A DNA stretch of 62,211 nt from Sediminibacterium sp. (GCA_007280515.1 QYPL01000017.1:1-62211); one strand, 5' to 3'. Counted from the stretch's first letter, positions 46,101 to 54,275 are shown. Translations and numbers: made by a program. The notes: generated from the letters alone by a model not told the origin.

Positions 46101-46627
46101 ACTTAGTGACTGCGAAAGAAAGCTTAATGCTTACTATACAAGAAGTAGAAGCCACAGCGAATAAAGCCTTCTTAGAAACATACAATCAAGCAAGAGAAAA
46201 CTTCCAAAAGGTATTTAAAGCTTTGTTTACAGAAGAAGACTCTTGTGACTTAATATTAGTTGATCCTGAAAACTTAGCAGAAACTGCAGTAGAAATTGTA
46301 GCTCGTCCTAAGGGCAAGAAGCCTTCTTCTATTAGTCAATTAAGTGGAGGAGAAAGAACTTTAACGGCAACGGCTATGTTGTTTGCCATTTATTTAATCA
46401 AGCCAGCACCATTCTGTATTTTGGATGAGGTTGACGCCCCATTAGATGATGCCAATGTAAGTAAGTTTACACAAATGATTCAAAAGTTTAGTGATAAATC
46501 ACAGTTTATCATTGTTACGCATAATAAGCAAACTATGAGTGCTGTGGATGTCATTTATGGTGTGACTATGCAAGAGCCAGGTGTAAGTAAATTAGTACCA
46601 GTAGACTTTAGAAGTTTAAGTAACTAA
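43109..46627 (+). CDS. smc: Chromosome segregation ATPase SMC
   Basis: SMC dimers organise and segregate the chromosome by ATP-driven DNA loop capture. The 1172-residue protein has N-terminal Walker A GPNGCGKSNI (residues 31-40), long coiled coils (about 165-500 and 680-1020), a hinge (about 515-640, with SVKFLHKNTGWNHQAPILSD and GGSVGLFEGKKIG), the signature LSGGERT (from 1078) and Walker B CILDEVDAPLDD. The start codon is GTG at 43109, the only start that yields the conserved MRLKSLEIKGFKSFADKT. ScpA/ScpB are not in the window. A terminator follows. Confidence 0.97.
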   Translation: MRLKSLEIKGFKSFADKTIVSFDEGITGIIGPNGCGKSNIIDSIRWVIGEQKISALRSENLDSLVFNGSKTRSASSMAEVSLTFENTKNLLPTEFSTITVTRRFYKNGESEYRLNDVACRLKDIHNLFLDTGVSTDSYAIIELAMVDDIIKDKDNSRRRMLEQAAGITIYKTRKKEAKNKLDATEQDLARIEDLLFEINNQLKTLENQAKKAEKYFEIKKDYKDTAIELAKASLEGFNISYKDLNDQQEAETDKKFQLEAAIALEEAALEVERVVFIEKEKGLQAIQHQYNDSLSTLRTKENDKNLAAQRLDYLNDKEASLQEFLLKAEGQLKTIGDSIEYTKLQVIEEEKIYQDFKNRVDQSQTALTEKRDSFDSQRATLDNLRQSYQQIQRNQFDAEKKVAVSDTSIQNVQRSHQQLEEEQNHRVGQIADITSQLATKEADLELNKTHLAALQTQHDNARASIFETQEQLEILRSELAEQTRKLDAKKNEYDLLKSLVDSMEGYPESVKFLHKNTGWNHQAPILSDILYVQEAYRAAVENVLEPYLNYYVVNDLKEGMQAVQLLDDNKKGKANFFLLDQLNGASANAAPANTIAALSVIEIDSKYSALANHLLGNVFIAENEQALSGDYAGIILEKTGKYVRGKYTLTGGSVGLFEGKKIGRAKNLEKLLEDIQAQEKVVNDLKATIQTQHNSVLQFNELLKENEIRATEQAVNTLINEVFANKNRVENLQLAQSAAIVKLKEYEDKITEEHTAIADTRIALEALNLSLQQNQSNLNDIELAYQAAEQAYHLASGEFNEMNLQLTKQYSKIEALQQEVVFKENQLNDLHAQIQTNSVQLTEASAAIVESRAELAQLEEDLVKLLKTKEEEESVLNEADQAYYNLRNNLQEKESALRMQIKSKELIDQLINEIKDQLNNLKLQLSGMKERLNVEFKVELEEILDEARTTEISLEELQASADRMKKRLENMGEVNPTAIEAYTEIKKRYDFILEQKNDLVTAKESLMLTIQEVEATANKAFLETYNQARENFQKVFKALFTEEDSCDLILVDPENLAETAVEIVARPKGKKPSSISQLSGGERTLTATAMLFAIYLIKPAPFCILDEVDAPLDDANVSKFTQMIQKFSDKSQFIIVTHNKQTMSAVDVIYGVTMQEPGVSKLVPVDFRSLSN

Positions 46628-46648
46628 AGTATATTATAAATTCGCTTT

Positions 46649-46684
46649 AAGAGTCCTTGGTAGTAATACTAGGGGCTCTTTTAA
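46649..46684 (+). terminator. Intrinsic terminator after smc
   Basis: AAGAGTCCTT pairs with AGGGGCTCTT (two G-U pairs) around a 12-base loop and is followed by further T residues. It lies 21 bases after the smc stop. Confidence 0.7.
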
Positions 46685-46702
46685 TTTAGAACCAGTTTTT
46701 TA

Positions 46703-47131
46703 ATGATCAAATCTGCCATAATATTATTTCTTACTTGTTTTTTATTATACTTACCATTCACAAGGGTACCTGATTATTTTGATAGTGAAAGGGCTCCTGG
46801 AATTATTATAAAAGAAGGAACGGGGTCAAGGACCAAGATAATGGCTATCTATTCTGAATATGGTAAAGAATATAAGCTTGAATTAGATAGCGCTGAGTAC
46901 GCTTCTAAACTAGGAAAGAAGCTAGAACTAATTTATGAGTTAAGTAATCCTCAAAAAGCTGCTGTGAGTAAACTTTGGGGCTATTGGTTAATTCCTATTG
47001 AACTAGCCTGGTCTTTTGGGATATTTGCAGTCTTATTAGGCATTGCTTATGCCACTACTCATAAACCGCATCCTTCTGCTATCGCCGAACAGTTAAAGAG
47101 TGAGGAAGCGCCGAAGAAAAAGTATCAATAA
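46703..47131 (+). CDS. Small two-helix membrane protein (DUF3592-like layout)
   Basis: The 142-residue protein has membrane helices near residues 3-20 and 93-116 enclosing a soluble beta-rich loop (GSRTKIMAIYSEYGKEYKLELDS), then a charged tail ending EEAPKKKYQ. This helix-loop-helix layout resembles DUF3592 proteins, but the sequence match is too weak for a firm assignment. It follows the smc terminator and may have its own promoter. Confidence 0.6.
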   Translation: MIKSAIILFLTCFLLYLPFTRVPDYFDSERAPGIIIKEGTGSRTKIMAIYSEYGKEYKLELDSAEYASKLGKKLELIYELSNPQKAAVSKLWGYWLIPIELAWSFGIFAVLLGIAYATTHKPHPSAIAEQLKSEEAPKKKYQ

Positions 47132-47138
47132 CGCTGAA

Positions 47139-47329
47139 TGGAACTTGAAAAATATTGAATAATTAGTAATTTAAATATTAAATGAAAAAACACCTATATC
47201 TCACTGATGAAGGCTGTATAGTAACTAATAAATTATTTTGGGTGGAACTTGAAAAAATATTGAATAAAGAATAAATGCTATATCGAACGAACTTTGTGAG
47301 CGAAGCGATCAGAGAGTGAGATATAGGTG
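47139..47329. repeat. Intergenic element with direct and inverted repeats beside smpB
   Basis: Direct repeats: 47139-47161 and 47243-47266 share tggaacttgaaaaa-tattgaata, differing by one A. Inverted repeats: 47191-47205 (CACCTATATCTCACT) and 47315-47329 (AGTGAGATATAGGTG) match perfectly over 15 bases, and the stem can extend by GAT/ATC after a 4-base bulge. No open frame of useful size lies between. A GAGCGAAGCG core at 47299-47308 resembles the CTCGCTTCGCTC loop in the trhO/purC gap. Confidence 0.75.
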
Positions 47330-47377
47330 ATTATTCTATGAAAATATTTTTTAAAAGAAAATTTTGAAAGAAATTTA

Positions 47378-47842
47378 TTAGCGCTTCAGCAGTCGTTTAA
47401 TTTCTTTATCGACATCGCGTGACTTAATGGTTTCACGCTTATCAAATTCTTTTTTACCCTTACCCACACCTATTTCTACTTTGGCATAATGTTTATCATT
47501 AAAAAATATGCGTAAGGGAATAATGGAGTATCCTTTTTCTTTTACCTTGGTCTCTAATTTTTCAAGCTCTCTTTTTTGCAATAATAATTTACGGTCGTGC
47601 ACTTCAATGTGGTTGTTGACATTGCCATGGGTATAGGCATTAATGAATAAGCCACGTACCCATAATTCGCCTTTATCAAACATACAGAAGGAGTCATTGA
47701 AACTTACCTTACCTTCTCTAATCGATTTTACCTCTGTGCCTAACAATACAATGCCTGCCTCATATTTGTCCTCTATGTGGTAGTTGAAATAGGCCTGCCT
47801 ATTATTCAATTCTTTTGCTTGTACTGGTTTCGCTTTAGCCAT
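47378..47842 (-). CDS. smpB: SsrA-binding protein SmpB
   Basis: SmpB brings tmRNA to stalled ribosomes for trans-translation. The protein has NRQAYFNYHIEDKYEAGIVL, GTEVKSIREGKVSFNDSF, HGNVNNHIEVHDRKLLL and the basic C-terminal tail RETIKSRDVDKEIKRLLKR that mimics the anticodon arm. I chose ATG 47842 (154 residues); the frame extends to a TTG at 47878, but those codons form the hairpin behind accD. The tmRNA gene is not beside it in this window. Confidence 0.95.
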   Translation of the reverse strand: MAKAKPVQAKELNNRQAYFNYHIEDKYEAGIVLLGTEVKSIREGKVSFNDSFCMFDKGELWVRGLFINAYTHGNVNNHIEVHDRKLLLQKRELEKLETKVKEKGYSIIPLRIFFNDKHYAKVEIGVGKGKKEFDKRETIKSRDVDKEIKRLLKR

Positions 47843-47873
47843 AAAAAATCCCGGAACTGATATAGCGCCGGGA
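47843..47873 (-). terminator. Hairpin plus T-tract immediately before the smpB start codon
   Basis: Read on the minus strand, TCCCGG and CCGGGA form a 6-bp GC stem with a 13-base loop, followed by six T and then directly the smpB ATG. It looks like the accD terminator placed in the smpB leader. It may insulate smpB or attenuate read-through from accD. Confidence 0.5.
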
Positions 47874-47910
47874 AACAAAAATAGGATTAAATATTGACTT
47901 CCTAAATGGA

Positions 47911-48828
47911 TTAATGTTTGAATAAGTAAGCCACTTCGGATAATTTATTTTTTAAGTCTTTTCTATCAATGATAAAGTCTAAAAAGCCATGTTCTAATAA
48001 AAATTCACTGCGTTGGAATCCTGCGGGTAAATCTTTTTTAATGGTTTCTTTAATAACACGAGGGCCAGCAAAACCAATTAAGGCGCCAGGCTCTGCAATG
48101 TTAATATCACCTAGCATACCAAAGCTTGCAGAAATGCCACCAAAGGTAGGATCGGTAAGCATAGAAATAAAAGGAAGTTTAGCGTCACTTAATTGAGAAA
48201 GCTTACCACTGGTTTTAGCCAATTGCATTAAACTAAAGGCGCTCTCCATCATACGGGCACCACCACTTTTACTAATGACTAAATAGGGTAGCCTATGTTG
48301 TATACAATAATCAACAGCTCGACTAAATTTTTCTCCCATCACACTTCCTAATGAACCTCCAATAAATTCAAAGTCCATACAAGCCACCACCATTGCTTCC
48401 CCATTAATTTTACCCACTGCTACACGCATAGAATCCTTTAAATCGGTTTTAGCGTGAATTTCATCTAATCTTTTTTGATAGTTTTTTAAATCGGTAAAGT
48501 TGAGTGCATCTTTACTTTTAATATTATCAAAAAGTTCTGTGCACTGCGCTTCGTCAAATAAAATATCAAAATACTCATCACTGCCAATACGATGATGAAA
48601 ATTACATTTAGAACAAATGAATAAATTTTCTTTTAATTCTGAACTAGTACAAATATGATTACAAGAAGGGCATTTTGTCCAAAGGCCTTCTGGTGTTTCT
48701 TTTTTATCGGCAGTAGAAGTAGTAATGCCCTTTCTTATTCTTTTAAACCATCTTGATTTACTAGCCTCAGAAGCAGCGGTTTCTTCACCTGTTAAGTTTA
48801 CTTCAATATCTTCTTCTCTATTTCTCAT
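47911..48828 (-). CDS. accD: Acetyl-CoA carboxylase carboxyltransferase subunit beta
   Basis: AccD with AccA moves the carboxyl group from biotin to acetyl-CoA, giving malonyl-CoA for fatty acid synthesis. The 305-residue protein has the zinc ribbon C53-x2-C56 and C72-x2-C75, a [20 protein letters not shown] segment, and the acyl-CoA site [20 protein letters not shown] plus [19 protein letters not shown] 40-residue charged N-terminal extension precedes the ribbon. smpB follows downstream and fbaA lies upstream on the same strand. Confidence 0.96.
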   Translation of the reverse strand: MRNREEDIEVNLTGEETAASEASKSRWFKRIRKGITTSTADKKETPEGLWTKCPSCNHICTSSELKENLFICSKCNFHHRIGSDEYFDILFDEAQCTELFDNIKSKDALNFTDLKNYQKRLDEIHAKTDLKDSMRVAVGKINGEAMVVACMDFEFIGGSLGSVMGEKFSRAVDYCIQHRLPYLVISKSGGARMMESAFSLMQLAKTSGKLSQLSDAKLPFISMLTDPTFGGISASFGMLGDINIAEPGALIGFAGPRVIKETIKKDLPAGFQRSEFLLEHGFLDFIIDRKDLKNKLSEVAYLFKH

Positions 48829-48938
48829 AATTCTTTTTCTATTTCAAATAGTTAAGCAATTTTTTAGTTCTATATGAAGTTATAAAAAAATAAACAGCCA
48901 CCCATTCTAATAAATAGGCAGCTATGTTAAAATTTTGT

Positions 48939-50006
48939 TTAAGCGTTTCTGTTAATACAGTTTAAGTCATCAAAAGCTACTTCCAATCTCTTAATAATGG
49001 ACTCTTCTCCTTTTCTTAACCAAACTCTAGGGTCATAATACTTCTTATTAGGCTTGTCGGCTCCTTCAGGGTTACCTAACTGAGCTTGTAAGAAGGCCTC
49101 ATTCTTTTTGTAATAGCCTAAAATACCTTCCCAGAATGCCCATTGTAAATCGGTATCTAAATTCATTTTAATAGCGCCATATCCAATGGCTTCTCTAATT
49201 TGATTTTGTGGTGAACCCGATCCACCATGAAAAACAAAATACACTGGCTTCTCTGCTGTGTTTAATTTTTTCTGAATATGCACCTGACTATTATTTAAAA
49301 TATCGGGTCTTAATTCTACATTACCTGGTTTGTATACACCATGTACATTTCCAAAAGCAGCAGCCACTGTAAATAAGTTACCCACTTTGCTTAATTCAGT
49401 ATAGGCATATTCAACATGTTCAGGTTGTGTATATAGTTTATCATTTTCAACACTGCTATTATCAACGCCATCTTCTTCGCCACCCGTTACACCTAATTCA
49501 ATTTCAATACTCATTCCAAGAGGTGCCATTCTTTTGTAAAATTCAACAGAAGTTTGAATGTTCTCTTCTAAACTTTCTTCAGATAAGTCTAACATATGAG
49601 AACTAAATAAAGGTTGGCCTTTTTCTTTTTTATATTGTTCGCCCGCATCAATTAAAGCGCTAATCCAGGGTAACCATTTTTTTGCTGCGTGATCGGTATG
49701 TAAAATAACAGGAACATTGTAAAATTTAGCTACTTGGTGCACATGTAATGCACCTGCAATAGCCCCTTGAATATTAGCTTGTAAATTATCGTTAGGCATT
49801 CCCTTACCTGCTATAAATTGAGCACCGCCATTTGAAAATTGGATAATGATAGGGGAGTTCACTTTTGCGGCTGTTTCAATAGCTGCGTTAATGGTGTCTG
49901 TTCCAGTTGTATTTACTGCTGGAATGGCAAACTTATTGGCCTTTGCATCGTTGTATAATGTCTCTAATTCTTTACCAAATAATACCCCTGCTCTGTACTT
50001 GCTCAT
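48939..50006 (-). CDS. fbaA: Class II fructose-bisphosphate aldolase
   Basis: This zinc enzyme interconverts fructose-1,6-bisphosphate with dihydroxyacetone phosphate and glyceraldehyde-3-phosphate. The 355-residue protein is of the class IIA E. coli FbaA type: KFAIPAVNTTGTDTINAAIE, VILHTDHAAKKWLPW (zinc His and catalytic Asp), SIEIELGVTGGEEDGVDN, AFGNVHGVYKPGNVEL and FHGGSGSPQNQIREAI. It is probably monocistronic with its own promoter at 50025-50032. Confidence 0.97.
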   Translation of the reverse strand: MSKYRAGVLFGKELETLYNDAKANKFAIPAVNTTGTDTINAAIETAAKVNSPIIIQFSNGGAQFIAGKGMPNDNLQANIQGAIAGALHVHQVAKFYNVPVILHTDHAAKKWLPWISALIDAGEQYKKEKGQPLFSSHMLDLSEESLEENIQTSVEFYKRMAPLGMSIEIELGVTGGEEDGVDNSSVENDKLYTQPEHVEYAYTELSKVGNLFTVAAAFGNVHGVYKPGNVELRPDILNNSQVHIQKKLNTAEKPVYFVFHGGSGSPQNQIREAIGYGAIKMNLDTDLQWAFWEGILGYYKKNEAFLQAQLGNPEGADKPNKKYYDPRVWLRKGEESIIKRLEVAFDDLNCINRNA

Positions 50007-50024
50007 AGTTTATTTATTGAGTGG

Positions 50025-50032
50025 CAAATATA
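50025..50032 (-). promoter_or_regulatory. -7 element TATATTTG upstream of fbaA
   Basis: On the minus strand TATATTTG matches TAnnTTTG exactly, 18 bases before the fbaA start codon. A TTTG at 50045-50048 lies 12 bases further upstream, shorter than the usual -33 spacing. Confidence 0.42.
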
Positions 50033-50134
50033 CAATTTATGGCCCAAACGAATGTTAGCCTAAGTCTCCGTTTTGGGGTAAAATAATCCACAAAAAAGGG
50101 AAGAATACACACATTTTAATTGAAAATCAGTCCT

Positions 50135-51109
50135 TTATAAAAAACCTTTAGACTTCATCCATTCATCATTATAGACTTTTCCAACATACCTACTACCATG
50201 GTCGTGTAAAATACATACCACTAGATCTGTTGGTTTTAATTTATCCTTTAATTGTAATAATCCTAAAATGCAAGAGCCCGCACTGTAACCGCAGAATAAA
50301 CCTTCTTCTTTAGCCAGACGCCTTGTCATTAAAGCACCTTCTTTATCGGCTACTTGTTCAAAATGATCAATTAAGCTCATATCATAATTGGCGGGAATAA
50401 AATCTTCGCCAAAGCCCTCTGCAATATAGGGTTGAACATAAGAGTGGTCTTCAATGCCTGTTTGAAAGTAATGTGTAAGTAATGAACCAATGGGATCAAT
50501 GGCCCATACTTTAATATTCGGATTCTTTTCTTTTAAATACTTTGCAGTGCCAGTAATGGTTCCCCCTGTACCAACAGTACAAACTAAATGAGTAATTTTT
50601 CCTTCAGTTTGCTTCCAAATTTCTGGCCCAGTACTTTCATAGTGCGCCTGACGATTTGCTAAATTGTCATATTGATTAAAGAAAAAAGAATTCGGTGTTT
50701 CGGCAGCTAATTTTCTAGCCACAGAATAATAACTTTTTGGATCGGCTGGTGCAACATTCGTTGGACATACAATTACTTCAGCGCCCACGGCTCTTAGTAT
50801 GTCCATCTTTTCTTTACTTTGCTTATCGGTGGTGGTAAATATGCATTTATATCCTTTCACAATGGCTACTAAGGCAAGTCCCATTCCAGTATTACCACTC
50901 GTGCATTCTATAATAGTACCACCTGGTTTTAGTTTTCCTTCTGCTTCCGCCACTTCTACCATTTTTAAAGCCATTCTATCTTTAATAGAATTGCCAGGGT
51001 TGAAATAATCTACTTTAGCAAGCACAGTAGCAGGCAGTTCACTCGTTATTTTATTTAAACGAATTAAGGGTGTATTGCCGATGGTTTCTAAAATATTATT
51101 TAACCACAT
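50135..51109 (-). CDS. PLP-dependent cysteine synthase/cystathionine beta-synthase-type enzyme
   Basis: The fold-type II PLP enzyme performs beta-replacement on serine or O-acetylserine. The PLP lysine is Lys43 in NPGNSIKDRMALKM, the phosphate loop region ECTSGNTGMGLALVA and VGTGGTITGTAKYL bind cofactor and substrate. The ending HDHGSRYVGKVYNDEWMKSKG is characteristic of cystathionine beta-synthase-like members rather than CysK, but no regulatory CBS domains follow in the 324 residues. Cysteine synthase or a CBS-type transsulfuration role both remain possible. Confidence 0.9.
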   Translation of the reverse strand: MWLNNILETIGNTPLIRLNKITSELPATVLAKVDYFNPGNSIKDRMALKMVEVAEAEGKLKPGGTIIECTSGNTGMGLALVAIVKGYKCIFTTTDKQSKEKMDILRAVGAEVIVCPTNVAPADPKSYYSVARKLAAETPNSFFFNQYDNLANRQAHYESTGPEIWKQTEGKITHLVCTVGTGGTITGTAKYLKEKNPNIKVWAIDPIGSLLTHYFQTGIEDHSYVQPYIAEGFGEDFIPANYDMSLIDHFEQVADKEGALMTRRLAKEEGLFCGYSAGSCILGLLQLKDKLKPTDLVVCILHDHGSRYVGKVYNDEWMKSKGFL

Positions 51110-51253
51110 AGGTTTTATTTCACTTTATTATTGTAGTAAAAATAAACTAATTAATAAGAAAGTAGGAATAAAGAAATACAGAAGTTTTGAACGAAAACAA
51201 GTGCTCTGCGTGGAAAAATAAACCAGCATTAGTAGAAAACAAATAGAACTGTA

Positions 51254-52195
51254 CTATAGATTCTCGAAATTACTAGTAATGATTTCGCAGAAGCGCGTTT
51301 TTATCATTTTTTCAGCAAGTAAAATCATATTATAAAATGCTTTTGCATTACTAATACCGTGCCCAATAATAACGGGTTTGTTCACACCTAAAACAGGGGT
51401 GCCTCCGTAATTTTCAAAATGGAAACGTCCAAAAAAAGAATCGTTTTCTAAGTTTTGATGTTTAGCTGCATCATACATGGCTTCAGCAGTTTTTAAAATA
51501 ATATTACCGGTAAATCCATCGCAAACAATGACGTCAGCTTTGTCATTAAATACATCTCTGCCTTCAATATTGCCTATAAATTGAATGGCTGTATTTTCTT
51601 TTAGTAAAGGGTAGGTGGCTTGTGCTAAAATATTGCCTTTGCCTTCTTCTTCACCTACATTTAGTAAACCCACTGTAGGGTTGTCAATATTTAAAATATA
51701 CTTGGCATATAAGTTGCCTAAAATACCAAACTGATTTAATTGTTCTGGTTTACAATCTGCATTTAATCCTACGTCTACTAATAAACCCGTTTTGCCATTA
51801 AGTTTAGGAAGAAGGGAAGCAATGGTGGGCCTTAATACCCCTTTAATGGTTTTGATGCTAAACATAGCACCTACTAACATTGCGCCAGTATTACCTGCAC
51901 TTAAAAACGCGTCTATCTCGCCATTCACCAATAGTTTAAAACCAATGGCAATAGATGAATTTGGTTTTTCTTTTAAGGCTTTAGTAGGATGTTCGTGGTA
52001 ACCTATCAGTTCAGCGGCAGGTATAATATGTAAAAAAGGTGAGGAAATCCCATGACGCTGAAAAAGTTCTTTCAGCTGGGTTTCTTCACCTATACAAAAT
52101 AAATTATTTTCCGATTTTGCTAAATATTGCTGTACACCTTTAACGGCTTCTAGTGGGGCGTAATCGCCTCCCATCATATCGATGCCAATATTCAT
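51254..52195 (-). CDS. plsX: Phosphate acyltransferase PlsX
   Basis: PlsX converts acyl-ACP to acyl-phosphate, the acyl donor for PlsY in phospholipid synthesis. The 313-residue protein opens IGIDMMGGDYAPLEAVKGV and contains SAGNTGAMLVGA, RPTIASLLP, VGLNADCKPEQLNQFG, GLLNVGEEEGKGN and CDGFTGNIILKTAEAM, all diagnostic. It lies 11 bases after rpmF in the conserved yceD-rpmF-plsX order; fabH, which often follows, is absent here. Confidence 0.97.
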   Translation of the reverse strand: MNIGIDMMGGDYAPLEAVKGVQQYLAKSENNLFCIGEETQLKELFQRHGISSPFLHIIPAAELIGYHEHPTKALKEKPNSSIAIGFKLLVNGEIDAFLSAGNTGAMLVGAMFSIKTIKGVLRPTIASLLPKLNGKTGLLVDVGLNADCKPEQLNQFGILGNLYAKYILNIDNPTVGLLNVGEEEGKGNILAQATYPLLKENTAIQFIGNIEGRDVFNDKADVIVCDGFTGNIILKTAEAMYDAAKHQNLENDSFFGRFHFENYGGTPVLGVNKPVIIGHGISNAKAFYNMILLAEKMIKTRFCEIITSNFENL

Positions 52196-52206
52196 TGAAT
52201 CGGCAA

Positions 52207-52401
52207 TTAAGCTTTTAGTGGCGCTTTTTCGCTTACTAATAGCCCTTTGTAATACAATTTACCTTCTTGAACGTGTGCGCGATGACGTACATGGATTTCT
52301 CCAGTGGTTCCATCTTTGCTTAATGTAACTTCTTGAGCTACATAGTGAGTTCTTCTTTTAGCACTACGTTGTTGTGAGTGTCTGCGTTTAGGATTAGGCA
52401 T
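52207..52401 (-). CDS. rpmF: 50S ribosomal protein L32
   Basis: This 64-residue basic ribosomal protein begins MPNPKRRHSQQRSAKRRTHY, the L32 signature. The usual zinc cysteines are absent, so it is the zinc-free form common in Bacteroidota. It is the middle gene of yceD-rpmF-plsX. Confidence 0.96.
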   Translation of the reverse strand: MPNPKRRHSQQRSAKRRTHYVAQEVTLSKDGTTGEIHVRHRAHVQEGKLYYKGLLVSEKAPLKA

Positions 52402-52438
52402 CTCTTATTTTTTAAAATTTATTATTTAATATTCGTTG

Positions 52439-53014
52439 TTAATTCTTGCTTACTTCTTCTTCATTCGTATCATCCAATCCTTTAAATTTTTCTAAACCTT
52501 TCCAGATGTTTTTATTATTCAATTCTGTTGGATTTGCTTTGAATTGGTTCAACTGGTCTAATACTTTTTGATTGCAGGTCGATTCTCCTTTTTCATTCTT
52601 CTTACAAATATGTTGTAAAGGAATACTTAAATTAATGAATTCATAAATCCAAGCAGCGATTGAAAAATAATTTTCACCTTTATCAATGTAAAAAATATCA
52701 GCGTCTTCTTCTTGACTGTTCATGGTAATAGGGTCGTCCACTAATTTTACAATTATGTTGAACTCATCCCATAATTGAATCGTTAGGGGATTGCCGCAAC
52801 GATCGCAAAGGGTATCTATTTTGCCATCAACATCAAAATGCAATTGGAAAAAACCTTGTTTTTTGTCAAGCGTAAGCTTAACAAGGGTGTTGCAATTAGA
52901 GAAGTCTTGTTGGCCAAAACTGGTAAAGAACTGGTCCTCGATACGGTATTCGAACTCGTGTAAACCGGGTGTTAAACCCACAAATGCTATTTCGTAAGCC
53001 CTGTTTTGGTTCAT
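52439..53014 (-). CDS. yceD: YceD family protein (DUF177, 23S rRNA accumulation protein)
   Basis: YceD proteins are required for normal 23S rRNA levels and almost always precede rpmF, as here (37 bases). The 191-residue protein has the LxCDRCG-type motif in DTLCDRCGNPLTIQL and a second Cys pair (HIC...TCN) near residues 148-160, a likely metal site, with INLSIPLQHIC typical of the family. I chose ATG 53014, 21 bases after a consensus promoter; the frame extends to a TTG at 53053 that would lie upstream of that promoter. Confidence 0.9.
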   Translation of the reverse strand: MNQNRAYEIAFVGLTPGLHEFEYRIEDQFFTSFGQQDFSNCNTLVKLTLDKKQGFFQLHFDVDGKIDTLCDRCGNPLTIQLWDEFNIIVKLVDDPITMNSQEEDADIFYIDKGENYFSIAAWIYEFINLSIPLQHICKKNEKGESTCNQKVLDQLNQFKANPTELNNKNIWKGLEKFKGLDDTNEEEVSKN

Positions 53015-53034
53015 ATCCGTACTTATAAGGTTGG

Positions 53035-53065
53035 CAAAGTTAGTAAAAACCAACCAAAAGACAAA
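53035..53065 (-). promoter_or_regulatory. Consensus promoter for yceD-rpmF-plsX
   Basis: On the minus strand a -33 TTTG (53062-53065) is separated by exactly 19 bases from a -7 TAACTTTG (53035-53042). This is the best match to the Bacteroidota sigma-A consensus in the window. Transcription should start near 53028, giving a leader of about 14 nt to the yceD ATG. Confidence 0.7.
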
Positions 53066-53073
53066 GTTTATCC

Positions 53074-53081
53074 TACTTTTG
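53074..53081 (+). promoter_or_regulatory. -7 element TACTTTTG upstream of the DUF3810 gene
   Basis: TACTTTTG is an exact TAnnTTTG match on the plus strand, just outside the divergent yceD promoter. It predicts a transcript start near 53088, after the TTG at 53006, and so supports a DUF3810 start further downstream. No -33 TTTG is seen. Confidence 0.4.
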
Positions 53082-53119
53082 AATACCTATTCATCGACCA
53101 GCCAATTAATCCCCAAAAG

Positions 53120-54256
53120 TTGAAAAAAGACCTAATAAAGCGCAGTGCTCCTATCATAAACCTATATCAAGCAGTTTGGCTGCTAATGGCATTGGCTATT
53201 CTCATCTTTTCATTCTTCCCTCAATTGGTCGCTTCTTATTTCAGTTTTGGCCTATTTAAATACATGAGCCTAGGCCTAAGAACAGTTACTGGAGGCGTTA
53301 AAATGCCCATTGGTGAATACATCTATCTTTTTTTAATAATAGTATTGATTATCAATATTATAATAAGCTTATATAAATTTAAAAATAAAGTTAATACTAG
53401 ATCCTTTAAACCTTATTTGCTCGGTTTTGGCAAGAAATTTTTAATAAAGCTGCTTCAGTTATATGTGGTTTATATGCTTATTTGGGGGTTAAATTATCAG
53501 CAATCTAGCCCCGCTAAAAGCTTTTATTTAAAAATCGATACTAGCTATTCCGCCCTTCAGCTAGATAGCCTTAGTTTGGATCTTATTGATAATTTGAATA
53601 AAACCAGGCAAATACTGACAGATTCATTAATCCAAGAACTTAAAATAGACCAGGTATTTAGTAATAGCATTTTGGACTATAAACAGCTAAAAAACAGATT
53701 CCCCCAGCTTCATTTAGATAAACCGGTTTTGAAAGAGGCTGCTTTTCCTAGTTGGGGTGATTATTTAGGGTATATGGCATTTTATCAACCCATAACAGGA
53801 GAAGCTATTGTTAGGACCGATGTTCCGCTGCTAACCCTGCCCTATACAAGCTGCCATGAATTAGCTCATCAAATGGGCTATGCCTCTGAGGCAGAAGCCA
53901 ATTTTATGGCTTATGTAGTTGCGACAGAATCTAATGATGCATTATTGCGCTATTCTATGTTACTGCAAATGTTTACTTATTGTCAATCCGAACATTTAGG
54001 CTTAATTGCAAAAACAGGCAATTTTGAAAACTGGAAAAAAATAGTGAATCGAAATAAATTCATACTCGATGCTAAAGTAATAGGGGATAGAAAAAAGATA
54101 AAAGATTTTTTTATACAAAGACAAGATTTACTCATTCCTGCATCCACATCTCTTTATGATCAATTCTTACTATGGAATAAACAGGCTAAAGGAATAAAAA
54201 GTTATGATGAAGTGCTTCTATGGGTAATAGCCTATAAAAAGCAAAGCAGTAAATAA
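53120..54256 (+). CDS. DUF3810 membrane metalloprotease-like protein
   Basis: The protein has membrane helices near residues 12-35, 58-82 and 100-120, then a soluble domain with PSWGDYLGYMAFYQPITGEA and H246-ELA-H250-QMGYASEAEANFMAY. The HExxH plus downstream E (EAEAN) is a gluzincin-type zinc site, so membrane-associated peptidase activity is plausible but undemonstrated for this family. Start choice is hard: the frame opens at TTG 53006, upstream of the promoter; TTG 53120 (378 residues) gives MKKDLIKRSAPIINLY before helix 1; the first ATG (53189) would cut helix 1. Confidence 0.8.
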   Translation: MKKDLIKRSAPIINLYQAVWLLMALAILIFSFFPQLVASYFSFGLFKYMSLGLRTVTGGVKMPIGEYIYLFLIIVLIINIIISLYKFKNKVNTRSFKPYLLGFGKKFLIKLLQLYVVYMLIWGLNYQQSSPAKSFYLKIDTSYSALQLDSLSLDLIDNLNKTRQILTDSLIQELKIDQVFSNSILDYKQLKNRFPQLHLDKPVLKEAAFPSWGDYLGYMAFYQPITGEAIVRTDVPLLTLPYTSCHELAHQMGYASEAEANFMAYVVATESNDALLRYSMLLQMFTYCQSEHLGLIAKTGNFENWKKIVNRNKFILDAKVIGDRKKIKDFFIQRQDLLIPASTSLYDQFLLWNKQAKGIKSYDEVLLWVIAYKKQSSK

Positions 54257-54275
54257 ATTATACTTAGGGTGTATA

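Noticed and set aside
47132..47377. tmRNA gene beside smpB
   Set aside because: No tRNA-Ala-like ends, no TTCGA arm with a CCA terminus and no tag frame were visible in either direction.
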